Shown: positions 24,699 to 30,862 of the stretch, one piece after another
Layout: every line of letters begins with the position of its first letter
Position numbering within the stretch: position 1 is the first letter of the stretch
Assembly (NCBI GenBank): GCA_900552465.1
Contig: URZO01000050.1
Span: forward strand, 1-30,862
Length of the DNA stretch: 30,862 nt
DNA from: an uncultured Parabacteroides sp.
GTDB taxonomy: Bacteria; Bacteroidota; Bacteroidia; Bacteroidales; Tannerellaceae
Reading direction: 5' to 3'
Program-made: the position numbers and the translations under genes
The notes under the pieces: model-generated
Databases searched by the model: none
What the model was told of the DNA's origin: nothing
The model's input: the letters and a program-made list of their open reading frames with translations, nothing else

Positions 24699-27686
24699 TT
24701 AAAATTGAACTTTCGCACCGAAGGTCACACTTTTCACATTCGGATAGGTCAGATAATCCAAACCGGCATTTACGCCACCCCAAGAGTTTACTTCCGGATC
24801 ACACCCCGAATAACTTGTAATCGTCAATATATTCTGAGCACTGACGTACACTTTCACACCTTTCAGCCAACTGCCTACAGCCCATTTGGACACGGGCAGA
24901 TTATATCCCAATGAAATATTTTTCAATCGCAAATAAGAACCGTTTTCAACATAGCGGTCGGAATAATTCATTGTTAATTTGCGAGTGATTCTCGGATATT
25001 TCGCCGATGCATTCTGAGCATCCGTATTACCTGGGCTCCAATGGCTGTACAGCACTTCTTTTCTTACATTCAGGTTAACGCCATAATCCAGATTGGCCGT
25101 TTCTGCGACATTAAAGACATCATTTCCCTGGCTGCCTTGAAAAAAGAATGAAAATTCAAAGTCCTTGAAACGAATGTCAGAATTAAGCCCGTAAGTAAAA
25201 TCCGGGTTCGGATCTCCGGTTATAAATTTATCATCATTATTCAATACACCATTCCCATCCCGGTCTACATATTTCAGATTACCTTCTTCATCATAGCCAT
25301 CTTCCTTATAAGTATAAAATACGCCTAACGGTTCCCCTTCACGGATCAGATTGACAAAATCTTCAATATATGCAAGCCCGACACGGCTGCCATAAACATC
25401 TTTTCCTCCATAAAGTTTAACAACCTTATTACGATTAAGCGCAAAATTGGCAGATAAGGTCCATGTAAAATCTTTTGTTTGGAAAACTTCTCCTTCGACC
25501 AAAAGTTCAACGCCTTGATTACTCATCTTTCCAATATTTTTAATCGTAGTATCGTAACCTGTAGAAGCCGGTAAGCTCACGGTATTTAACAAATCGCGTG
25601 TGTTTTTCTTATAATAATCGGCAGTCACACGAAGTCTGGAATTAAACATACTTAAATCGATACCGACATTCCACTGTGCGGTTGTTTCCCATTTCAAATC
25701 AGAAGGCAGAGTCGTGTTGGCTGCATAATAGGTATAAGAACCTCCGTTCACAGGCGTTTTTCCCTGACTCAACATATTTAATGTTGCGTATGGATCAATC
25801 GCTGTCGATCCTGTTTCCCCATAACCAACCCGCAGCTTCAAATCGGACAACTGTTCGACATCCTTCAGGAATCCTTCGTCCGAAATACGCCAGGCTAAGG
25901 CTGCTGCGGGGAAATATCCCCATTTATCGCCTTCGCTATAGCGGGAAGAACCGTCTGCACGAAAACTGAGTGTCGCCATATATTTTCCTTTGAATGAATA
26001 ATTGGCACGAGCTAAATAAGACATCAACACCCATTTCGAATAACCGGTACCGGGTGTTCCAAATGCATCCGCAGCCCCTATCTGGTCCGTTTCGGGTGCG
26101 TCACTGATAAATCCATTTCCGCTCATACTCATCGAACGACCTTCATATTGCTGGTAGGTAAAACCGCCTGTAAAATCCAAACGGTGATCAGCTGCTAATG
26201 TAATATTATAATTAGCTATATTTTCATTGATAATTGTTGTTTCCGTATTCTGGCTGACTGATGCACTGTTTGTACTGTTCAGAAATTTAGAAGTCGTATA
26301 ATCATCTTGCCGGTAATCCAGGTTTTCAATACCGATAGATGCCTTCAATGAAAGCCCTTTAATCGGTTTATAGGTTAAAGCGGCATTGGTATTGATAAGA
26401 TTTGCCTTCGTTTTACTGTCTCTCTCATTAATAACGTTAATCGGATTTGACAATGCATTTGATATAAAGGGATATGCTATCATAAGATTATTATAACTGC
26501 CATCCTCATTATAAGGAGATAAAGTAGGAGGAGCCGATATGGCAGCCCCGATAATGGAATTACCTCTGTTTCCTCCATTGTTATTCCTTGTCCTTTTTGC
26601 TGTGCGGGCATAAGACATAATCAATGCGACATCAAACTTATCATTGATTTTATGATTGATATTACCACGTAAATTATATTTATTGTAATGACTTGGTTTG
26701 ATGATACCGTCTCGAAGCATCATGGAACCACTCACCAGTACTTGCGTTTTTTCACTTCCGCCACTGATCGTCAGATTGTGATTCTGAATCGGTGCATTCG
26801 AATAGACTAAATCCTGCCAATCAGTACCTTTTCCAAAAGAAGAAATCTGTTCAGGAGAAAAATACTCTTTCCCTGTATCATTCAATTGTTGTTCATTAAC
26901 TAAAGTTGCCCACTCTGCTGCATCCAGCATATCCATCTTTTTGATCAAAGACTGAACACCATAACTCCCGTCGTAAGAAACAGATGTGGCACCGGTATTA
27001 CCTTTTTTAGTCGTAATCAAAATCACTCCGTTTGCACCGCGCGAACCGTAAATCGCCGTAGCCGAAGCATCTTTCAAAACTTCTACGGACTCAATATCCT
27101 GGCTGTTGATAGATGAAGGATTTACAGGCATGCCGTCTACCACATACAAAGGATCATTCCCCCCTTTGATAGAGTTAGTACCACGGACGCGGATTGTAAA
27201 ATTACCTTCCGGCGCCCCGGTATTTGTCGTAATCGCCACCCCCGGAACACGTCCTTGTAATGCCTGGATAGGATTCGGGACCGTGATTGCCTGCATGTCC
27301 TTTGCTTTCACTTGAGAAAGAGCTCCTGTGACATCACGTTTTCTCATCGTACCATAACCTATCACCACGACTTCTTCCAAGGCCTCCACATCTTCTGATA
27401 AAGAAACATTCACAACCGACCGACCTTTTACTGAAACCTCCTGGCTGACATAACCGATATAAGAAAAAATCAAAGTAGAAGATTCGGAAACAGATAAAGA
27501 GTAATTCCCATTCAAATCCGAAATAGTTCCAGATTCAGACAAACCTTTCAATACAACATTCACTCCAACTAAAGGTTCCCCTGTTTTAGCATCTGTAATT
27601 TGTCCCTTTACAGCATGCTGAGCAAAAACCGAGACATTGCCAAGAAATAGCAACATCCATAACAAGAAACTCTGCCGATTTTTCAT
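24699..27686 (-). CDS. susC-like: SusC/RagA family TonB-linked outer-membrane transporter
   Basis: A 995-residue TonB-dependent importer of oligosaccharides. Signal peptide 1-23; the carboxypeptidase-like regulatory domain is at 25-100 (VKGQITDAKTGEPLVGVNVV); the TonB-box-like EEVVVIGYG is at 104-112. The plug covers about 115-230 (LQGRVPGVAITTNTGAPEG, DPLYVVDGMPVN, VLKDASATAIYGSRGANGVI). A 22-strand-type barrel ends with aromatic SVTFGAKVQF. No N-terminal extension for an anti-sigma factor interaction is present, which fits control by a cytosolic regulator rather than an ECF sigma pair. It is the first gene of the eight-gene locus and is divergent from the IclR gene. Confidence 0.97.
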   Translation of the reverse strand: MKNRQSFLLWMLLFLGNVSVFAQHAVKGQITDAKTGEPLVGVNVVLKGLSESGTISDLNGNYSLSVSESSTLIFSYIGYVSQEVSVKGRSVVNVSLSEDVEALEEVVVIGYGTMRKRDVTGALSQVKAKDMQAITVPNPIQALQGRVPGVAITTNTGAPEGNFTIRVRGTNSIKGGNDPLYVVDGMPVNPSSINSQDIESVEVLKDASATAIYGSRGANGVILITTKKGNTGATSVSYDGSYGVQSLIKKMDMLDAAEWATLVNEQQLNDTGKEYFSPEQISSFGKGTDWQDLVYSNAPIQNHNLTISGGSEKTQVLVSGSMMLRDGIIKPSHYNKYNLRGNINHKINDKFDVALIMSYARTAKRTRNNNGGNRGNSIIGAAISAPPTLSPYNEDGSYNNLMIAYPFISNALSNPINVINERDSKTKANLINTNAALTYKPIKGLSLKASIGIENLDYRQDDYTTSKFLNSTNSASVSQNTETTIINENIANYNITLAADHRLDFTGGFTYQQYEGRSMSMSGNGFISDAPETDQIGAADAFGTPGTGYSKWVLMSYLARANYSFKGKYMATLSFRADGSSRYSEGDKWGYFPAAALAWRISDEGFLKDVEQLSDLKLRVGYGETGSTAIDPYATLNMLSQGKTPVNGGSYTYYAANTTLPSDLKWETTAQWNVGIDLSMFNSRLRVTADYYKKNTRDLLNTVSLPASTGYDTTIKNIGKMSNQGVELLVEGEVFQTKDFTWTLSANFALNRNKVVKLYGGKDVYGSRVGLAYIEDFVNLIREGEPLGVFYTYKEDGYDEEGNLKYVDRDGNGVLNNDDKFITGDPNPDFTYGLNSDIRFKDFEFSFFFQGSQGNDVFNVAETANLDYGVNLNVRKEVLYSHWSPGNTDAQNASAKYPRITRKLTMNYSDRYVENGSYLRLKNISLGYNLPVSKWAVGSWLKGVKVYVSAQNILTITSYSGCDPEVNSWGGVNAGLDYLTYPNVKSVTFGAKVQF

Positions 27687-27933
27687 AAGACATGAATTAA
27701 GTTTAACATATTGTTTTGTTATTATAAAATATAATTTTACAATGCAATATTAAAAACATTCACGCAAAGCGCAAAACATTTTACATGAAAAAATCAACTT
27801 TTATGCTAAAAAACATGATTGACAGCCATTTATTAAGCACAAACAATAAAACAGCCGAATAAAAAAGAACATAAAGCAATATTTTATTTTACATTATAAA
27901 ATTATATCGGAAACAAAAACAGAGTACATGAAT

Positions 27934-27956
27934 AAAGGTTTTAAGAAACCTTTTTT
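27934..27956 (+). terminator. Terminator-like hairpin upstream of the IclR gene
   Basis: AAAGGTTT, loop TAAG, AAACCTTT, then three more T: a compact intrinsic terminator on the plus strand. No plus-strand gene precedes it in the 250 bp upstream. Confidence 0.55.
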
Positions 27957-27972
27957 AATGCCATATTTTTTG

Positions 27973-27980
27973 TAGATTTG
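27973..27980 (+). promoter_or_regulatory. Putative -7 box of the IclR gene
   Basis: TAGATTTG matches TAnnTTTG, 54 nt before the start codon. The expected -33 box region is only TTTT and overlaps the hairpin at 27934-27956. Confidence 0.5.
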
Positions 27981-28034
27981 CAAAAGTACTTGATAAGTAG
28001 ACAGTAATATTACACGAAACAAAAAAAGGGAAGT

Positions 28035-28781
28035 ATGATACAAGTCATAAACAGAGCACTGAATATTCTTGAAATATTAGCACAAGAGCCTGATAAAGAG
28101 TTCGGATTGTCCGAAATTGCAACTGCAGTAGAGTTGAATGCAGGGACTTGCGCCAATATTCTAAAAACACTTGTATACCGTAATTACGTAGAACAGTCGG
28201 GAACAAAGAAAGGATATAAGTTAGGCTATATGGTTTATCAGCTCACGCATGACAACTCTTATAATACAGAGCTTATCAACGCAGCAAAAACCACCATGGA
28301 CAACCTGCGTGACAACATCAATGAAACAGTAATACTATCAGTGATAAAAGGCAACAAAAGAATTTTGCTGCATGAATCGCAATGCACACACGAAATCCAA
28401 GTTCGTACAACAAATGAATCTTCCGTTTACAGAGCCACAACGGGCAGAATGATTCTGGCACATTATTCTCCTAAAGAGTTAAATGATTTCATTGAGAAAG
28501 TCGGACTACCGACAGAAGAGGAATGGCCGGAAGTAAAAAATAAGTCTGAGTTAATCCAACTGCTAAACGAAATACGAACCAATAACATTGAGCTCTCATG
28601 GAATAAGAACCATGTAGTCGGCTTAGCCACCCCCATTCTAAAAAAAGGGAAGATTATTGCAAGTCTTGGGATTTACCTGCCGGACATACGTTTCGGTAAA
28701 TCGGAAAAGAACACTATCATAAAACAATTGAAGAAAGCGACAGATATTATCAATGAAAAAGTCAATGCCGCTCCCAAATAA
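28035..28781 (+). CDS. IclR family transcriptional regulator
   Basis: A 248-residue DNA-binding regulator. The N-terminal winged helix-turn-helix (1-70) has the IclR layout: INRALNILEILAQ, recognition-helix region GTCANILKTLVYRNYVEQ (37-54) and GYKLGYMVYQL (60-70). The effector-binding domain (75-245) includes HEIQVRTTNESSVYRATTGRMILAH (119-143) with the conserved A-T-G-R, and ends LGIYLPDIRF. IclR proteins usually sense small organic acids, including keto-deoxygluconate. Divergent from susC and next to a sugar-acid catabolic operon, it most likely controls the locus by sensing a pathway intermediate. A purine-rich site (AAGGGAAG) precedes the ATG by 2 nt. Confidence 0.92.
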   Translation: MIQVINRALNILEILAQEPDKEFGLSEIATAVELNAGTCANILKTLVYRNYVEQSGTKKGYKLGYMVYQLTHDNSYNTELINAAKTTMDNLRDNINETVILSVIKGNKRILLHESQCTHEIQVRTTNESSVYRATTGRMILAHYSPKELNDFIEKVGLPTEEEWPEVKNKSELIQLLNEIRTNNIELSWNKNHVVGLATPILKKGKIIASLGIYLPDIRFGKSEKNTIIKQLKKATDIINEKVNAAPK

Positions 28782-28835
28782 GCCTTGTAAAAACAGATCT
28801 CAACAACTAATACCCTTTCATACAGTTTTTATTCA

Positions 28836-28843
28836 TATCTTTG
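28836..28843 (+). promoter_or_regulatory. Putative -7 box for the small lipoprotein gene
   Basis: TATCTTTG, an exact match to the -7 consensus, 26 nt before the ATG at 28870. It would leave almost no leader for the in-frame ATG at 28858. The -33 box is poor (TTTC at a short spacing). Confidence 0.5.
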
Positions 28844-28869
28844 TTCCTTGAATATAAATGTATGGGACT

Positions 28870-29286
28870 ATGATTAAGAAAAATATACTCAGTTTTCTGC
28901 TACTGCTGTCAGCATTCTGTTTATTCAACAGTTGTGAGGATGATCCGTATTATGATGGGAGATACGACCTGACATCGGCATTATGCTCCGGCACTTGGGC
29001 AGAAAACTATCGCACAAACAACGGAGAGGAGTGTTATCATGAACTGAATTTCTATTCCGACTGGACTGGTTCCGACTACTACGAATTTTACAGGAATGGT
29101 TTTTTAGTTCGCAAAACAGAAGAAATATTCCGGTGGCATTGGGATGATGACAACTATTATTACCCCAACTCCATTTATATGGATTTTCCGGATGGGAGCT
29201 ATTCCTACTTCGAAGATATACAGGTAAGAGGATTCCAGCTTCGGGGTATACTGGATGAGGTGGATGTTATACTTGAACTGCAATAA
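28870..29286 (+). CDS. Small hypothetical lipoprotein
   Basis: 138 residues from this start. The signal peptide MIKKNILSFLLLLSAFCLFN ends in the lipobox NSC, with the lipidated cysteine at C22, followed by acidic EDDPYYDG, which often favours surface export in Bacteroidetes. The mature part is beta-rich and aromatic (LNFYSDWTGSDYYEFYRNG, DDDNYYYPNSIYMDF) and could be a small lipocalin-like or META-like barrel; I do not recognise a named family. An ATG at 28858 is also in frame, but it lies only 14 nt after the -7 box. Transcribed alone, ending at the terminator at 29288. Confidence 0.75.
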   Translation: MIKKNILSFLLLLSAFCLFNSCEDDPYYDGRYDLTSALCSGTWAENYRTNNGEECYHELNFYSDWTGSDYYEFYRNGFLVRKTEEIFRWHWDDDNYYYPNSIYMDFPDGSYSYFEDIQVRGFQLRGILDEVDVILELQ

Positions 29287-29287
29287 C

Positions 29288-29321
29288 AAAAAAGGCAATC
29301 GTATAGTCGATTGCCTTTTTT
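29288..29321. terminator. Bidirectional terminator between lipoprotein gene and tRNA-Arg
   Basis: A perfect 14-bp stem AAAAAAGGCAATCG / CGATTGCCTTTTTT with a 6-nt loop. It begins just after the lipoprotein stop codon and ends 2 nt from the 3' end of the tRNA on the other strand, serving both. Confidence 0.88.
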
Positions 29322-29322
29322 G

Positions 29323-29394
29323 TAGCTCCGAGGGGAATCGAACCCCTATCTAAAGTTTAGGAAACTTCTATTCTATCCGTTGAACTACAGAGCC
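29323..29394 (-). tRNA. tRNA-Arg (anticodon CCT)
   Basis: A full cloverleaf folds on the minus strand: acceptor GGCTCTG / CGGAGCT with discriminator A, D stem GTTC/GAAT, anticodon stem GAAGT/ACTTT with loop TTCCTAA (anticodon CCT), and T arm AGGGG-TTCGATT-CCCCT. The length is 72 nt. CCA is not encoded. Confidence 0.95.
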
Positions 29395-29415
29395 CTTTTT
29401 TACCATAAGTGCGGG

Positions 29416-29423
29416 CAAAAGTA
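29416..29423 (-). promoter_or_regulatory. Putative promoter -7 box of tRNA-Arg
   Basis: On the minus strand TACTTTTG, an exact -7 match, 21 nt before the mature 5' end. A partial TTG is present about 20 nt upstream. Confidence 0.5.
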
Positions 29424-29466
29424 TAACCTTTTCTGCAAACTGGCAAGTATTTGAAGAAGCAATCTG

Positions 29467-30192
29467 TTAATCAAACAGACTTTGCATGACTGACAGGGAC
29501 TTTATTTCGGGGAAATCCGGCAGGTGCAAACGATAATATTCAAGAATACGGCTGATGACGTTCACGCGGTCCTGACGGGAAAAGGAATATAAGGACATAT
29601 TTTCAAAACTAATCTTCAGTAACCGGGCAAAGACCACGCTTTCCTCCCGGTTCAGATAATGACGGTGCATCGGAATGTGTTCAACAAACACGCCGTTCAG
29701 CATATCGAAGCAAGAACCTGCCACGTACGAATCAACATTCGGATATATCCCCATATAGTACAAAAGCCGCAATAAGAACACCAAATGGAAATTCGCCACC
29801 CCCTTATCCGACAGCTCCAGCAACTGTATCGACTCATACAGATATTCAAAAAGTCGCGAATCCGGTTCTGTCTCCTTCACCACCCGGAAAAGGACTTCGG
29901 ACAGGAAAAGCGCAAGCACGTTCTTGACCGGATTACAGAACACCTCCGTAAGCGGATAGCAAAGTTTCGTTTCACGGATGCGGTGCAAATCGCGCTTATT
30001 CAGATGCTCGACCTCCATTTCCACAACCGAAAGAGGCATAAAGAGCGCTTTCGAGACAGACGACTTCTTTCCCCGGCTACGGGCAACCAGATAGGAAGCA
30101 CGTCCGAAAGCCTCCGTATACATATATATAATAGAGTACTTATCGTTATACGGAATGGAATGCAGGACAACCCCACGCGTTTTACACAACAT
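29467..30192 (-). CDS. recO: DNA repair protein RecO
   Basis: A 241-residue recombination mediator that works with RecR to load RecA on SSB-coated single-stranded DNA and anneals strands. The N-terminal OB fold is visible as KTRGVVLHSIPYNDKYSIIYMYTEAFGRASYLV (residues 4-36), and the helical second domain includes NVLALFLSEVLFRVVKE (90-106) and FHLVFLLRLLYYMGIYP (139-155). The zinc-binding cysteine cluster found in many RecO proteins is absent, as is common in Bacteroidetes. Start at 30192 gives MLCKTRGVVLH, the normal family beginning. It stands alone between a tRNA and a divergent membrane-protein gene. Confidence 0.92.
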   Translation of the reverse strand: MLCKTRGVVLHSIPYNDKYSIIYMYTEAFGRASYLVARSRGKKSSVSKALFMPLSVVEMEVEHLNKRDLHRIRETKLCYPLTEVFCNPVKNVLALFLSEVLFRVVKETEPDSRLFEYLYESIQLLELSDKGVANFHLVFLLRLLYYMGIYPNVDSYVAGSCFDMLNGVFVEHIPMHRHYLNREESVVFARLLKISFENMSLYSFSRQDRVNVISRILEYYRLHLPDFPEIKSLSVMQSLFD

Positions 30193-30211
30193 ATCACCGT
30201 TATTTGGATAA

Positions 30212-30219
30212 CAAAGTTA
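30212..30219 (-). promoter_or_regulatory. Putative recO promoter -7 box
   Basis: On the minus strand TAACTTTG, matching TAnnTTTG, 19 nt upstream of the recO start codon. No -33 box is clear. Confidence 0.4.
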
Positions 30220-30286
30220 CAACATTTTCCTTTTCCGCTTTGTTTTATTACATAACAAACTACTAAATTATAAAGTACATATAAAT

Positions 30287-30682
30287 ATGCAGGAACTTAC
30301 GCTTACCACTCCGTCATTGCTCTTCTCGGCAGTCTCGCTGATCCTTCTGGCTTACACAAACCGGTTCATTTCGTATGCGAGCCTCGTGCGTACATTAAAA
30401 GAAAAGCACCAGCAGACACACGATCCGAAAAATGTCGCACAGATAGCCAATCTCCGGAAACGGTTGTATCTGACGCGTTCCATGCAAATTCTGGGACTGC
30501 TCAGCCTGCTCTTTTGTGTGATCTCGATGTTTTTCATCTACATCTCCTGGCAGATCATCGCCGCCTGGATCTTCGGGGTCGGGCTGTTACTATTGGCCGC
30601 CTCGCTATGCGTATGTATCTGGGAAATAAACATTTCGGTCAATGCGTTGGAAATACATCTGCAAGACATGAGTTCAAAATAG
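30287..30682 (+). CDS. DUF2721 family membrane protein
   Basis: 131 residues, inner membrane, unknown function. Three hydrophobic segments are visible: about 8-25 (SLLFSAVSLILLAYTNRF), 68-90 (ILGLLSLLFCVISMFFIYIS) and 92-112. The DUF2721 pattern is present: TPSLLFSAVSLILLAYTNRF near the start, IANLRKRLYLTRSMQILG (53-70) in the middle and WEINISVNALEIHLQDM at the end. The 131-residue length is typical. The ATG at 30287 starts directly before the first helix and the preceding region is AT-rich. Confidence 0.85.
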   Translation: MQELTLTTPSLLFSAVSLILLAYTNRFISYASLVRTLKEKHQQTHDPKNVAQIANLRKRLYLTRSMQILGLLSLLFCVISMFFIYISWQIIAAWIFGVGLLLLAASLCVCIWEINISVNALEIHLQDMSSK

Positions 30683-30724
30683 ATGTTAAATGCGAAAGAT
30701 TCCATATATTTTCCTTTCAAATAT

Positions 30725-30755
30725 TTTGCCAGTTTAAAGAGAACATCTATCTTTG
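30725..30755 (+). promoter_or_regulatory. Promoter of the tRNA-Glu transcript
   Basis: TTTG (30725-30728), exactly 19 nt, then TATCTTTG (30748-30755): a perfect consensus promoter. The tRNA begins 59 nt downstream, leaving a short 5' leader. Confidence 0.78.
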
Positions 30756-30814
30756 CACTCGCAATCGGGAAATCAACAATCCCAGAGAGCTGAAAGTGAG
30801 AACTTTGACAGGAT

Positions 30815-30862
30815 GGCCCGTTCGTCTATCGGTTAGGACGCAAGATTTTCATTCTTGAAAGG
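30815..30862 (+). tRNA. tRNA-Glu (anticodon TTC), cut by window end
   Basis: The 5' two thirds of a tRNA: acceptor strand GGCCCGT, D arm GTCT-ATCGGTTA-GGAC, anticodon stem CAAGA/TCTTG with loop TTTTCAT, giving anticodon TTC. The T arm and 3' acceptor lie beyond the window. In Bacteroidetes a tRNA-Glu with its own strong promoter may lead a tRNA cluster. Confidence 0.92.

Larger units (their letters stand above)
27687..28034. other. Divergent control region between susC and the IclR gene
   Basis: 348 bp, very AT-rich, with no gene. It holds two copies of an ATTATAAAAT word (near 27719 and 27893), a hairpin with T tail (27934-27956) and the IclR -7 box. A clear promoter box for susC was not found, so positive control by a regulator is plausible. 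IclR-type operators are expected here, but I could not single one out. Confidence 0.5.

Noticed and set aside
29323..29394. tRNA-Arg as an integration site of a mobile element
   Set aside because: No integrase and no repeat of the tRNA 3' end were found in the window.

Overview
The window looks like chromosomal DNA from a Bacteroidales gut bacterium, most likely Parabacteroides or a close relative (inference). Supporting signs are a SusC/SusD pair, GLPGLI and FimB/Mfa2-type proteins, a Ddh-type diaminopimelate dehydrogenase, a TopA with C-terminal repeats instead of zinc fingers, and promoters of the Bacteroidetes form TTTG-N19-TAnnTTTG. The last of these are exact upstream of three transcription units.

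Positions 1-6760 hold housekeeping genes: topA on the minus strand, a small TPR protein on the plus strand, then nagB, a flavodiiron protein, lgt and ddh, all on the minus strand. Positions 6887-11693 hold a plus-strand AAA/DUF4143 ATPase whose promoter is covered by palindromes. Its 3' end overlaps a minus-strand GLPGLI plus outer-membrane beta-barrel operon. Positions 11877-12972 are an AT-rich accessory patch: two small unknown genes and a decayed C-terminal fragment that resembles a polymorphic-toxin tip with its immunity gene. About 900 bp without a convincing gene follow (12973-13876), containing two clusters of 21-22 bp palindromic repeats. A TIM-barrel sugar isomerase/epimerase and a FimB/Mfa2-like lipoprotein then diverge from each other.

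Positions 16088-28781 form a polysaccharide utilisation locus. A minus-strand run of eight genes (susC, susD, MFS transporter, two tandem GH10 enzymes, a glucarate-dehydratase-like enolase, an SDR dehydrogenase and an RraA-like aldolase) ends at a bidirectional terminator. An IclR-type regulator is divergent from susC. My reading, which is inference, is that SusCD imports an oligosaccharide, the GH10 enzymes cleave it, the MFS carrier takes up a sugar acid, and the dehydratase, dehydrogenase and aldolase break it down under IclR control. Five tandem 41-bp palindromic repeats separate susD from the MFS gene.

Positions 28870-30862 hold a small lipoprotein, tRNA-Arg(CCT), recO, a DUF2721 membrane protein, and the start of a tRNA-Glu(TTC) gene with a strong promoter, cut by the window edge. 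No transposase, integrase, rRNA or CRISPR array was seen.
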